A stretch of DNA of 45,136 nt, taken from an uncultured Pseudoxanthomonas sp. (GTDB lineage Bacteria > Pseudomonadota > Gammaproteobacteria > Xanthomonadales > Xanthomonadaceae). Positions 30,656 to 38,708 of the stretch are shown in pieces. Below the pieces are notes generated by a model. It did not search any database. It had not been told where the DNA came from and saw nothing but the letters and a program-made list of their open reading frames with translations. How positions within the stretch are numbered: the stretch's first letter is position 1; each line of letters starts with the position of its first letter. The position numbers and the translations under genes are program-made. Where the stretch lies: assembly GCA_937975725.1 (NCBI GenBank), contig CALJUL010000013.1, positions 1-45,136 on the forward strand, written 5' to 3'.

Positions 30656-30960
30656 ATCCGCACATGCGCGAAGACTGGTACCTGGCCTCGCTGGGCCGCA
30701 CGCTGATCTGGGCGCGCCTGCGCGTGCTGGAGGCCGGCACCGCCGAGGTGCTGGACAGCGACGGCAACACCCTGCCCTACGACAGCGAGGACAGCGCCCG
30801 CGCGGCGCTGTTCGACGCCGAGTTCGTGGCCTGGGACGGCCTGGACGAAGAGGACGCACTGGCGCGCGGCTTCGCCCTGCACGAGGTCGCGCCGCCCTCG
30901 GCCGGGAGCGACGAAGCGCTGCGCCCGCTGATGGTGCAGGCGCTGGGCACGCGCGCCTGA
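30652..30960 (+). CDS. Small acidic protein, unknown function
   Basis: Protein of 102 aa, translationally coupled to the membrane protein gene. The sequence DWYLASLGRTLIWARLRVLEAGTAEVLDSDGNTLPY suggests a small beta-rich domain, followed by an acidic helix region (DSEDSARAALFDAEFVAWDGLDEEDA). I do not recognise the family; codon use and coupling make it a credible gene. Confidence 0.7.
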   Translation: MNPHMREDWYLASLGRTLIWARLRVLEAGTAEVLDSDGNTLPYDSEDSARAALFDAEFVAWDGLDEEDALARGFALHEVAPPSAGSDEALRPLMVQALGTRA

Positions 30961-30973
30961 CCGCCGCTGGCCG

Positions 30974-31609
30974 ATGTACACGCCGCGCGCCTTCGCCGAG
31001 ACCGACCTGGCCGCACTGGACCGGCTGCTGGCCCGCGACGCCTTCGTCACCCTGGTGACGGCGGACGCCGGCGGCCTGCCCTTCGCCACCCACCTGCCCG
31101 TGCTGTATTCACGCAATGGCGAGCGCGTGCTGGTCGAGGGACACTGGGCGCGGCCCAATCCGCAGGCGGGCCACGCCGGTCCGGCCCTGCTGATCGTGCA
31201 CGGCCCGCACGCCTACGTCTCGCCCAACTGGTATCCGGACAAGGAGGAGGCCGCGCGCGTGCCCACCTGGAACTACGCGGTGGCGCACCTGTACGGCACG
31301 CTGGAGGCCACCGAGGACACCGCGGCGCTGGCCGACATCGTCGACCGCCTCAGCCAGGCCCACGAAGCGCGCGTGGGTAGCGATTGGCGCTTCGAGCACG
31401 GCCGCGAGGACCATGTGCGGCAATTGCGCGGCATCGTCGGCTTCCGCTTCAGCGCCGAGCGCATCGAGCTGAAATTCAAGCTCAACCAGAACCACCCCGC
31501 CGCCAACGTGCACGGCGTCGCCGCCGGACTGCAACAACTCGGCGGCGAAGACAACGCCGAGATCGCCGCCCTCATGCTCGACCGCCTCTCGCGGCGCCCT
31601 TCCCCGTAG
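30974..31609 (+). CDS. PaiB-like FMN-binding protein
   Basis: Protein of 211 aa, standard for PaiB. Blocks: MYTPRAFAETDLAALDRLLARDAF, PFATHLPVLY, HGPHAYVSPNWYPDK, VPTWNYAVAHLYG, and GIVGFRFSAERIELKFKLNQNHP. The split-barrel fold binds FMN. B. subtilis PaiB is called a negative regulator of sporulation and protease genes, but the biochemical role in this group is unknown. It starts 13 nt after the preceding gene. Its TAG stop is part of a GTAG repeat that begins at 31606. Confidence 0.92.
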   Translation: MYTPRAFAETDLAALDRLLARDAFVTLVTADAGGLPFATHLPVLYSRNGERVLVEGHWARPNPQAGHAGPALLIVHGPHAYVSPNWYPDKEEAARVPTWNYAVAHLYGTLEATEDTAALADIVDRLSQAHEARVGSDWRFEHGREDHVRQLRGIVGFRFSAERIELKFKLNQNHPAANVHGVAAGLQQLGGEDNAEIAALMLDRLSRRPSP

Positions 31610-31791
31610 GAGCGGCTTCCGCCGCGACCGCGGACGCGAAGAAGCCTTTGGGCCACGGATTGGCGCGGATCAACGCGGATAAGGCGAAATCAGCTCCCTC
31701 AGAGCTTTTATCCGTGTCATCTGCGTTCATCCGCGTTGATCCGCGTCTCCCCGCTCTTCAGCCGTGCGGTCGCGGCGGAAGCCGCTCCTAC
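31606..31791. repeat. GTAG-type REP dimer enclosing a second nested palindrome
   Basis: Units at 31606-31628 (+) and 31769-31791 (-) have matching GCGGC-TTCC-GCCGC cores. Between them lies a 17-bp perfect inverted repeat, CGCGGATCAACGCGGAT (31664-31680) and its complement (31729-31745), with an inner GGATAA/TTATCC pair (31677-31682, 31708-31713). The whole can fold into one long stem. It lies in the gap before the SDR gene. Confidence 0.85.
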
Positions 31792-31838
31792 GGGGGTTGG
31801 CTTAGACTTTGCGCGTCGAGATCGGTGGAGGCGCACGA

Positions 31839-32627
31839 ATGGACCTGAACCTGGCCGGGCGGCATGCGCTGGTGTGCGGTGCTTCCGAAGGCATCGGCCG
31901 TGCGGCCGCGCATGAACTGGCGTTGCTGGGCGCCGACGTCACCGTGCTGGCGCGGCGCGGCGACGTGCTGGCCGCGGTCGCCGATGCCCTGCCCCGGGTC
32001 GCCGAGGACCAGCGCCACGGCTGGCGTGCGGCCGACATGGCCGACCACGCCGCGCTGCGGCAGTCGGCGGAAACACTGGCTGAGCAGCATCCGGTCCACA
32101 TCCTGGTCAACAACACCGGCGGGCCGCCGGGCGGGCGCGCCATCGACGCCGACGCCGCCGACTATCTGGCCGCGTTCCAGCGCCACCTGCTGGCCAACCA
32201 GGCGCTGGCGCAGGCGCTGGTGCCCGGCATGAGCGCGGCCGGCTGGGGCCGCATCGTCAACGTCGTCTCCACCTCGGTGCGCGAGCCCATCGCCAACCTC
32301 GGCGTCTCCAACGCCGTGCGCGGCGCCGTGGCCGGCTGGGCCAAGACCCTGTCCCGGGAACTGGCCGGCGACGGCATCACCGTCAACAACGTGCTGCCCG
32401 GCTACACCCGCACCGGGCGGCTGGAACAGATCCTGCGCGACCGCGTGCAGGCCAGCGGCAGGGACGAAGCGGCCGTCGCCGCGGCCATGCTCGCCAGCGT
32501 GCCGGCCGGGCGCTTCGCCGAGCCCACCGAAATCGCCGCCGCCATCGCCTTCCTGGCCTCGCCGGCGGCGGCCTACGTCAACGGCGTCAGCCTGGCGGTC
32601 GACGGCGGCCGCATGCAGTCCATCTGA
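31839..32627 (+). CDS. SDR-family protein with altered active site
   Basis: Protein of 262 aa. ATG 31839 has GGTGGAGG 8 nt upstream; an earlier in-frame TTG lacks support. The NAD(P)-binding motif GASEGIG (14-20) and LVNNTGG are present, as is the C-terminal FLASPAAAYVNGVSLAVDGG of FabG-like enzymes. The catalytic YxxxK is missing: the stretch is NLGVSNAVRGAVAGWAKT, with Leu and Asn where Tyr and Lys are expected. This matches a subgroup of beta-ketoacyl-reductase-like SDRs with incomplete active sites. A TAGACT -10-like hexamer lies at 31803-31808. It heads the kynurenine cluster; its role there is unknown. Confidence 0.88.
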   Translation: MDLNLAGRHALVCGASEGIGRAAAHELALLGADVTVLARRGDVLAAVADALPRVAEDQRHGWRAADMADHAALRQSAETLAEQHPVHILVNNTGGPPGGRAIDADAADYLAAFQRHLLANQALAQALVPGMSAAGWGRIVNVVSTSVREPIANLGVSNAVRGAVAGWAKTLSRELAGDGITVNNVLPGYTRTGRLEQILRDRVQASGRDEAAVAAAMLASVPAGRFAEPTEIAAAIAFLASPAAAYVNGVSLAVDGGRMQSI

Positions 32628-32655
32628 GCCGCACGGAGCCTCTTGCCAATGCGGG

Positions 32656-32661
32656 TAAGCT
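32656..32661 (+). promoter_or_regulatory. -10-like hexamer just before the semialdehyde dehydrogenase
   Basis: TAAGCT ends 6 nt before ATG 32668. If used, transcription would start at or next to the A of the start codon, giving a leaderless message. No convincing -35 is seen. Confidence 0.35.
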
Positions 32662-32667
32662 AACGGC

Positions 32668-34089
32668 ATGGAACGCTTCAGCCATTTCATCGACGGCGAA
32701 CCGCGCCCGGGCACCGGCTGGCTGCCGGTCCACGCGCCGGCCACCGGCGAGGTCTATGCCGAAGTCGCCGCCGGCGGCGAACCCGAAGTGCGGCAGGCGG
32801 TGGACGCCGCCGTCGCGGCCTTCCCGGCCTGGTCCTCGCTGCCCGCCTCCGCCCGTGCACGCTGGCTGGAGAAACTGGCCGAAGCGCTGGAACGCGAAGC
32901 CGATGCCTTCGCCGCAGCCGAATCGCAAGACGCCGGCAAGCCGCTGGCGCTGGCCGGCGGCATCGAGATCCCGCGCGCGGTGGCCAACCTGCGCTTCTTC
33001 GCCCATGCCGCCACCCAGTTCGCCAGCGAGTCGCACCACGGCGAAGCCGGGCTCAACTACACGCTGCGTGCGCCGCTGGGCGTGGTCGCCGCGATCTCGC
33101 CCTGGAACCTGCCGCTGTACCTGCTGACCTGGAAGATCGCGCCCGCGCTGGCCGCCGGCAACACCGTGGTCGCCAAGCCCTCCGAGGTCACTCCCGCCAC
33201 CGCCAGCCTGTTCGGCGAACTGGTGGCGCGCACCGGCTTCCCGCGCGGCGTGCTCAACATCGTGCACGGCACCGGCATGGCGGCGGGCGAACCGCTGGTG
33301 CTGCACCCGGCGGTCAAGGCCGTGTCCTTCACCGGCAGCACGCTGGTCGGCCGCCGCATCGCCGCGCTGGCCGGTCCGCAACTGAAGAAGGTCTCGCTGG
33401 AACTGGGCGGCAAGAACGCCACCCTGGTGTTCGCCGACAGCGACTGGCGCGCGCACATGGACACCCTGCTGCGCTCGGCCTTCCAGAACAGCGGGCAGAT
33501 CTGCCTGTGCGGCTCGCGCCTGCTGGTACAGCAGGCCGTGTACGACGAATTCCGCGACGCCCTGCTGGCGCGCGCCCGCGAACTGCAGGCCGGCCCGCTC
33601 GACGATCCGGCGACCCGGCTCGGCCCGCTGGTCTCGCGTGCGCAGTACGACAAAGTGCTGGTCTGCATCGAGCGCGCACGCAACGAGGGCGGCCGCATCC
33701 TGCTGGGCGGTCACGCGCTTGACCGCCCGGGCTGGTACGTCGCGCCCACCGTGATCGAAGGGCTGGGGCCGGAGGCGAGCACCAACCGCGAGGAAATCTT
33801 CGGGCCGGTGGTCACCCTGCAGCCGTTCGAGGACGAGGCGCACGCGCTGGCGCTGGCCAACGCCGGCGAATACGGGCTGGCAGCCAGCGTCTGGACGCGC
33901 GACCTGGACCGCGCCCACCGCTTGGCCGCGCAGGTGCGCGCCGGCGTGGTCTGGATCAACACCTGGATGATGCGCGACCTGCGCACGCCCTTCGGCGGCA
34001 CCGGTGCTTCCGGCACCGGCCGCGAGGGCGGGCTGGAGGCGATGCGCTTCTTCACCGAACCCAAGAACGTCTGCGTGGCGTTGCGCTGA
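32668..34089 (+). CDS. 2-aminomuconic (2-hydroxymuconic) semialdehyde dehydrogenase
   Basis: Protein of 473 aa of the aldehyde dehydrogenase superfamily. NAD-binding and catalytic features: SPWNLPLYLLTWKIAPALAAG, FTGSTLVGRRIA, ELGGKN with the general-base Glu, NSGQICLCGSR with nucleophile Cys279, and EEIFGPVV. The neighbouring HAO, ACMSD and RidA genes make 2-aminomuconate semialdehyde the likely substrate, oxidised to 2-aminomuconate with NAD. Start ATG 32668 lies 40 nt after the SDR stop with no ribosome site. Confidence 0.9.
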   Translation: MERFSHFIDGEPRPGTGWLPVHAPATGEVYAEVAAGGEPEVRQAVDAAVAAFPAWSSLPASARARWLEKLAEALEREADAFAAAESQDAGKPLALAGGIEIPRAVANLRFFAHAATQFASESHHGEAGLNYTLRAPLGVVAAISPWNLPLYLLTWKIAPALAAGNTVVAKPSEVTPATASLFGELVARTGFPRGVLNIVHGTGMAAGEPLVLHPAVKAVSFTGSTLVGRRIAALAGPQLKKVSLELGGKNATLVFADSDWRAHMDTLLRSAFQNSGQICLCGSRLLVQQAVYDEFRDALLARARELQAGPLDDPATRLGPLVSRAQYDKVLVCIERARNEGGRILLGGHALDRPGWYVAPTVIEGLGPEASTNREEIFGPVVTLQPFEDEAHALALANAGEYGLAASVWTRDLDRAHRLAAQVRAGVVWINTWMMRDLRTPFGGTGASGTGREGGLEAMRFFTEPKNVCVALR

Positions 34090-34104
34090 GGACGAAGCCC
34101 CCGA

Positions 34105-34779
34105 ATGAACCCACCGACCGAACTGGAACGACTGCTGCAGAACAACCGCGACTGGGCCGAGCGCATCCGCCGTGAGGACCCGGGCTTCTTCAAGCGCCTG
34201 TCGCAGCAGCAGTCGCCGCGCTACCTGTGGATCGGCTGCTCCGATTCGCGCGTGCCCGCCAACCAGATCCTGGGGCTGGACCCGGGCGAGGTGTTCGTCC
34301 ACCGCAACATCGCCAACGTGATGTCGCACGGCGACCTCAACGCGCTGTCGGTGATCCAGTTCGCGGTGGACATCCTGCAGGTGGAGCACATCCTGCTGGT
34401 CGGCCACTACGGCTGCGGCGGCGTGCACGCGGCGATGACCGGCGCGCGCGTGGGCCTGGCCGACAACTGGCTGCGCCACGTCGGCGACGTGGCGCAGAAG
34501 CACGCCGCGCTGCTGGAACAGGTGGACACCGAATCGCTGCGGCACGCGCGGCTGTGCGAGCTGAACGTCATCGAGCAGGTCGTCAACGTCTGCCAGACCA
34601 CCGTGGTCGGCGACGCCTGGGCGCGCGGGCAGCCGCTGGCGGTGCACGGCTGGGTCTACAGCCTGTTCGACGGCCGCGTGCGCGAACTGGGCATGAGCGT
34701 GGCCGGCGCCGACGAACTGCAACCGGCCTACCGCCGCGCCCTGGCCGGCGTCCCGACCAAGGGCAAGCGCGATGAATGA
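34105..34779 (+). CDS. can: Beta-class carbonic anhydrase
   Basis: Protein of 224 aa, the length of E. coli Can. Zinc ligands and catalytic residues are Cys45 and Asp47 (CSDSR), His101 and Cys104 (HYGCGG). It interconverts CO2 and bicarbonate in the cytoplasm. It is embedded in the kynurenine cluster, 15 nt after the dehydrogenase gene and overlapping the RidA gene by 8 nt. The ACMSD step of this pathway releases CO2. Confidence 0.96.
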   Translation: MNPPTELERLLQNNRDWAERIRREDPGFFKRLSQQQSPRYLWIGCSDSRVPANQILGLDPGEVFVHRNIANVMSHGDLNALSVIQFAVDILQVEHILLVGHYGCGGVHAAMTGARVGLADNWLRHVGDVAQKHAALLEQVDTESLRHARLCELNVIEQVVNVCQTTVVGDAWARGQPLAVHGWVYSLFDGRVRELGMSVAGADELQPAYRRALAGVPTKGKRDE

Positions 34780-35185
34780 CAGCGTGCAGGCGACGGGCGC
34801 GCCGCCCCCGGTCGGGCACTACCCGCATGCGCGCCGCGTGGGCGGTCTGCTGTTCCTGTCCGGGATCGGCCCGCGCGACCCCGCCAGCAACGCCATCCCC
34901 GCCGGCATCGAGGCGCAGGCGCATGCCGTGTTCGCCAACGTGCGCGCCGTGCTGGCGGCCAGCGGCGCGCGCTGGGAGGACCTGGTGGACGTGACCGTCT
35001 ACCTCACCGACATGGCCGGCGACTTCGCCGCCTACAACCGGGTATGGGCCGAGCATTTCCCCGATGCCGCGCGGGCGCCCTGCCGCACCACGCTGGGCAT
35101 CACCGCGCTGCCCACGCCCATCGCCATCGAACTGAAGTGCATCGCCGAGATGAAGTCCCCTCTGCCGCCCGCGGGAGAGGGCTGA
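34772..35185 (+). CDS. RidA-family enamine deaminase, probable 2-aminomuconate deaminase
   Basis: Protein of 137 aa. RidA residues Arg105 (APCRTT) and Glu120 (IAIELKCIAE) are at the canonical positions, with SGIGPRDP and VTVYLTDMAGDFAAYN blocks. Context points to the AmnD/NbaF-type step, 2-aminomuconate to 4-oxalocrotonate plus ammonia. The last ten residues (KSPLPPAGEG) are encoded by a palindromic repeat (CCCTCT/AGAGGG arms, 35158-35181), so the natural C-terminus seems extended by a repeat insertion. The start overlaps can by 8 nt. Confidence 0.88.
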   Translation: MNDSVQATGAPPPVGHYPHARRVGGLLFLSGIGPRDPASNAIPAGIEAQAHAVFANVRAVLAASGARWEDLVDVTVYLTDMAGDFAAYNRVWAEHFPDAARAPCRTTLGITALPTPIAIELKCIAEMKSPLPPAGEG

Positions 35186-35216
35186 GCGGAAGGCCGGACG
35201 GCCCCCCTTGCCTGCC

Positions 35217-35234
35217 CTCGCCCGCCGCGGCGAG
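35217..35234 (+). promoter_or_regulatory. Hairpin touching the haaO ribosome site
   Basis: CTCGCC, 6-nt loop, GGCGAG; its 3' arm runs into the Shine-Dalgarno GAGGAGGAG (35232-35240) 7 nt before ATG 35248. Folding could mask the ribosome site. Regulation is inferred only. Confidence 0.35.
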
Positions 35235-35247
35235 GAGGAGAAACGCC

Positions 35248-35778
35248 ATGCTGCCCCATCCGCTCAACCTGCAGGCCTGGATCGAGGAACACCGCCACCT
35301 GCTCAAGCCGCCGGTCGGCAACAAGTGCATCTACGCCGGCGACTTCATCGTCATGGTGGTCGGCGGCCCCAACGCGCGCACCGACTACCACTACGACGAA
35401 GGCCCGGAGTGGTTCTACCAACTGGAGGGCGAGATGGTGCTGCGCATCCAGGAGGACTGCGCCGTGCGCGACATCCCCCTGCGCGCCGGCGAAATCTTCC
35501 TGCTGCCGCCACGCGTGCCGCATTCGCCGCAGCGCATGCCCGGCTCGATCGGGCTGGTGATCGAACGCAGGCGCCTGCCTCACGAGCAGGACGGACTGCT
35601 GTGGTTCTGCGAGCGCTGCAACCACAAGCTGTACGAGGAATACTTCCCGTTGAAGAACATCGAGACGGACTTTCCGCCGGTCTTCGAGCGCTTCTACGCC
35701 TCGCGCGAGCGCCGCACCTGCGGCGCCTGCGGCCACCTGAACCCGGCCCCGGACCGGTACGTGATGCCGGATACCTGA
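35248..35778 (+). CDS. haaO: 3-hydroxyanthranilate 3,4-dioxygenase
   Basis: Protein of 176 aa (bacterial enzyme about 174). A cupin with Arg44, and iron ligands His48, Glu54 and His92 (YHYDEGPEWFYQLEGE, VPHSPQR). The second, rubredoxin-like metal site has Cys121, Cys124, Cys158 and Cys161, as in the bacterial enzyme. It opens the ring of 3-hydroxyanthranilate with O2 to give 2-amino-3-carboxymuconate semialdehyde (ACMS). GAGGAGGAG precedes the ATG. Confidence 0.97.
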   Translation: MLPHPLNLQAWIEEHRHLLKPPVGNKCIYAGDFIVMVVGGPNARTDYHYDEGPEWFYQLEGEMVLRIQEDCAVRDIPLRAGEIFLLPPRVPHSPQRMPGSIGLVIERRRLPHEQDGLLWFCERCNHKLYEEYFPLKNIETDFPPVFERFYASRERRTCGACGHLNPAPDRYVMPDT

Positions 35779-35787
35779 CCCGTCGCT

Positions 35788-35873
35788 GTAGGAGGGGCTT
35801 CAGCCCGCGCCCGGGCGCTGAACCATCGCCCCTGCGTGTCCAGGCCGTGCGGTCGAGGCTAAGCCCCTCCTAC
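35788..35873. repeat. GTAG-type REP dimer between haaO and the ACMSD gene
   Basis: Units at 35788-35810 (+) and 35852-35873 (-) have GGGGCTT cores. The dimer starts 9 nt after the haaO stop and ends 59 nt before the ACMSD start. Confidence 0.8.
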
Positions 35874-35920
35874 AAGAGTCTGTCTTGCGGCGCGTCGTGC
35901 CCGCCGTCCGTCGGCTCGGA

Positions 35921-35926
35921 TAAACT
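35921..35926 (+). promoter_or_regulatory. -10-like hexamer just before the ACMSD gene
   Basis: TAAACT ends 6 nt before ATG 35933 and no ribosome site is present, consistent with a leaderless message. No clear -35 at normal spacing. Confidence 0.4.
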
Positions 35927-35932
35927 CGGCCG

Positions 35933-36943
35933 ATGCTGAAGATCGACACCCATGCGCACTTCCTGCCCCGCGACTGGCCCGACCTGGCGGCCAAGTACGG
36001 GGACCTGCGCTTCCCGGTGATCCATCACGGCGACGACGGCCGCCACCGCATCTACAAGGACGGCAAGTTCTTCCGCGAGATCTGGCCCAAGACCTGGGAC
36101 CCGGAGGAGCGCATCGCTGACTACGCCCGCTTCGGCGTGCAGGTGCAGGTCATCAGCACGGTGCCGGTGATGTTCAGCTACTGGGCCCGGCCGCACCATG
36201 CGCTGGAACTGCACCAGGCGCTCAATGACCACACCGCCGCGGCGTGCCGCGACTACCCGCGCCACTACGCCGGCATCGGCACGGTGCCGCTGCAGTCGTC
36301 GCGGCTGGCAGTGCAGGAACTGGAGCGCTGCATGGACCAGCTCGGCCTGCAGGGCGTGCAGATCGGCAGCCACGTCAACGACTGGAACCTGGACGCGCCG
36401 GAGCTGTTCGAGTTCTTCCAGGCCGCCAGCGAACTGGGCGCCGCCCTCCTGGTGCATCCCTGGGACATGATGGGCGCGGCCTCGATGCCGAAGTACTGGC
36501 TGCCGTGGCTGGTCGGCATGCCGGCCGAGCAGTCGCGCGCCGCCTGCTGCCTGATCTTCGGCGGCGTGCTGGAACGGCTGCCGCAACTGAAGGTCTGCTT
36601 CGCCCATGGCGGCGGCAGCTTTCCCTACACCATCGGCCGGATCGAGCACGGCTTCCACATGCGCCCGGACCTGGTGGCCACCGACAACCCGCGCAACCCG
36701 CGCGAATACCTGGGCCGGGTGTATTTCGATTCCTGGGTGGCCGACCCGCGCGCGCTGCGCTACCTGCTGGACACGGTAGGCCACGAGCGGGTGATGCTGG
36801 GCACCGACTATCCGTTCCCGCTGGGCGAACAGGAGCCCGGCGCCGGCATCGCCGCGCTGGGCCTGGACGAAGCCCGCCAGGCGCGCCTCTACCACGGCAC
36901 CGCACTGGAATGGCTGGGCCTGCCGGCTTCGAGGTTCGCCTGA
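35933..36943 (+). CDS. 2-amino-3-carboxymuconate-6-semialdehyde decarboxylase (ACMSD)
   Basis: Protein of 336 aa, the ACMSD length. Amidohydrolase-fold metal and catalytic residues: His7 and His9 (THAHFLPRD), His175 (LVHPWDMMG), His225 (FAHGGGSFPYTIGR) and Asp292 (GTDYPFPLG), each two residues below the P. fluorescens numbering. It decarboxylates ACMS to 2-aminomuconate 6-semialdehyde, drawing ACMS away from spontaneous closure to quinolinate. Same strand as haaO but behind a REP dimer. Confidence 0.97.
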   Translation: MLKIDTHAHFLPRDWPDLAAKYGDLRFPVIHHGDDGRHRIYKDGKFFREIWPKTWDPEERIADYARFGVQVQVISTVPVMFSYWARPHHALELHQALNDHTAAACRDYPRHYAGIGTVPLQSSRLAVQELERCMDQLGLQGVQIGSHVNDWNLDAPELFEFFQAASELGAALLVHPWDMMGAASMPKYWLPWLVGMPAEQSRAACCLIFGGVLERLPQLKVCFAHGGGSFPYTIGRIEHGFHMRPDLVATDNPRNPREYLGRVYFDSWVADPRALRYLLDTVGHERVMLGTDYPFPLGEQEPGAGIAALGLDEARQARLYHGTALEWLGLPASRFA

Positions 36944-36958
36944 TGGCTGCCGCAGCTT

Positions 36959-37091
36959 GCAGGAGCGACGTCAGTCGCGACCGCACGCCCCGCTGCACCG
37001 GGAATCTCGTACACACAGCCGTCATCGAAATCCGCTCCATCCGGCATTGCAGCATCTTCCGCTTCACGGTCGCGACTGACGTCGCTCCTAC
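36959..37091. repeat. GTAG-type REP dimer between the ACMSD gene and kynU
   Basis: Units at 36959-36981 (+, with GCAGG) and 37069-37091 (-). Both have the GCGAC-GTCA-GTCGC type core, the same as the pair at 18247-18412. It begins 15 nt after the ACMSD stop. Confidence 0.8.
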
Positions 37092-37139
37092 GGAAAGCAC
37101 CTGCAAGACAACCCACCGATCCTTCGCAAGCCACGCTCC

Positions 37140-38414
37140 ATGACCGACCTGCTGTCCCGCACCCACGTCATCGCCCTCGACTCCGCCGATCCGCTGCGGC
37201 CGCTGCGCAACGAGTTCCTCATCCCGCGCCACAAGCACAACGACCAGATCTACTTCTGCGGCAATTCGCTGGGCCTGCAACCGCGCGCGGCGCGCACGCA
37301 CGTGAACGAAGTGCTGGAAAAGTGGGCGAACGAGGCGGTGGAGGGCCACTTCACCGGCAACGCACAGTGGATGACCTACCACGAACTGGTGCGCGATCCA
37401 CTGGCGCGCGTGGTCGGCGCGCAGCCCGCGGAAGTGGTGGCGATGAACACGCTCACCGCCAACCTGCACCTGATGATGGTCAGCTTCTACCGGCCCACGC
37501 GCGAGCGGCCGGCGATCCTGATGGAGGCCGGCGCGTTCCCGTCCGACCGGCACGCGATGGAATCGCAGGTGCGCTTCCACGGCTTCGACCCGGCCACCGA
37601 CCTGATCGAGGTGGAACCGGACCAGCCCGACGGCACGCTGTCGATGGCGGCGATCGAGCGCGCCATCGCCGAGCACGGCCCGCGCCTGGCGCTGGTGCTG
37701 TGGCCCGGCATCCAGTACCGCACCGGCCAGGCCTTCGACCTGGCCGAGATCGCGCGGCTGGGCCACGCTCAGGGCGCCGTGGTCGGCTTCGACCTGGCGC
37801 ACGCGGCGGGCAACCTGCCGCTGCGACTGCACGACAGCGGCGCCGACTTCGCCGTGTGGTGCCATTACAAGTACCTCAACGCCGGCCCCGGCGCGGTGGC
37901 CGGTTGCTTCGTGCACGAACGCCACGCGCGCACCGACCGCCCGCGCTTCGCCGGCTGGTGGGGCCACGAGAAGGAGAGCCGCTTCCGCATGGGCCCGGAC
38001 TTTTCGCCCACGCCCGGCGCGGACGGCTGGCAGTTGAGCAATCCGCCGATCCTGTCGCTGGCGCCGCTGCGCGCGTCGCTGGACCTGTTCGACAAGGCCG
38101 GCGGCATGCAGGCCGTGCGCGCCAAGTCGCTGAAGCTGACCGGCCTGCTGGAAGCGCTGATCCGCACGCGGCTGGCCGACGTGCTGCACATCGTCACGCC
38201 GCCGGACCCGGCGCAGCGCGGCGCGCAGTTGTCGCTGCGCGTGGCCGGCGGCCGCGAACGCGGACGCGAACTGTTCGAATACCTGCTGTCGGTCGGCACC
38301 GTCGGCGACTGGCGCGAGCCGGACGTGATCCGCATCTCCCCCGCTCCGCTGTACAACCGCTACATGGACGTGTACCGCTTCGTCGAGGAAGTGGAGACGT
38401 GGCGCGGATTCTGA
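37140..38414 (+). CDS. kynU: Kynureninase
   Basis: Protein of 424 aa. Fold type I PLP enzyme with IYFCGNSLGLQPRAA, NTLTANLHLMMVSFYRP, FDLAHAAGNLPL with the PLP-binding Asp, and the Schiff-base Lys244 in WCHYKYLNAGPG. It cleaves 3-hydroxykynurenine to 3-hydroxyanthranilate and alanine. No ribosome site is obvious. It is separated from the ACMSD gene by a REP dimer, and from kmo by about 300 nt of repeat-bearing sequence (38415-38718) with no gene. Confidence 0.98.
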   Translation: MTDLLSRTHVIALDSADPLRPLRNEFLIPRHKHNDQIYFCGNSLGLQPRAARTHVNEVLEKWANEAVEGHFTGNAQWMTYHELVRDPLARVVGAQPAEVVAMNTLTANLHLMMVSFYRPTRERPAILMEAGAFPSDRHAMESQVRFHGFDPATDLIEVEPDQPDGTLSMAAIERAIAEHGPRLALVLWPGIQYRTGQAFDLAEIARLGHAQGAVVGFDLAHAAGNLPLRLHDSGADFAVWCHYKYLNAGPGAVAGCFVHERHARTDRPRFAGWWGHEKESRFRMGPDFSPTPGADGWQLSNPPILSLAPLRASLDLFDKAGGMQAVRAKSLKLTGLLEALIRTRLADVLHIVTPPDPAQRGAQLSLRVAGGRERGRELFEYLLSVGTVGDWREPDVIRISPAPLYNRYMDVYRFVEEVETWRGF

Positions 38415-38681
38415 CCCTCTTCCCGCGCAAGGACACCGCCAGTTTCACAAAGGCGGGAGCCCGGCGGCTTCTCCATGCGACGGACGCTTGTGGACTGGCG
38501 ACCCGCCACCTGCATCCTGGCCAGCCGGCGCAACGGCACGCTCCCGCACTCGCGTCGCCGGCGATCGCGCGGGAGAAGCCGCCCAAGCGTGGGAAAGGGC
38601 ATGGATAATCCTGCCGTTCGAGGAATCCACCCCTTGCCGGAACGACCTTTGGCCCGCGATGACAGGCCAGAGCCAAGCCAC

Positions 38682-38708
38682 TGGACTCCCGCCTGCGCGG
38701 GGATGACG
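38682..38708 (-). repeat. REP-like unit directly before kmo
   Basis: GGACTCCCGCC...GCGGGGATGACG, the same type as the 30300-30324 unit, ending 10 nt before the kmo TTG. A degenerate opposite copy may lie near 38622-38640. The rest of 38415-38718 shows nothing else. Confidence 0.6.
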
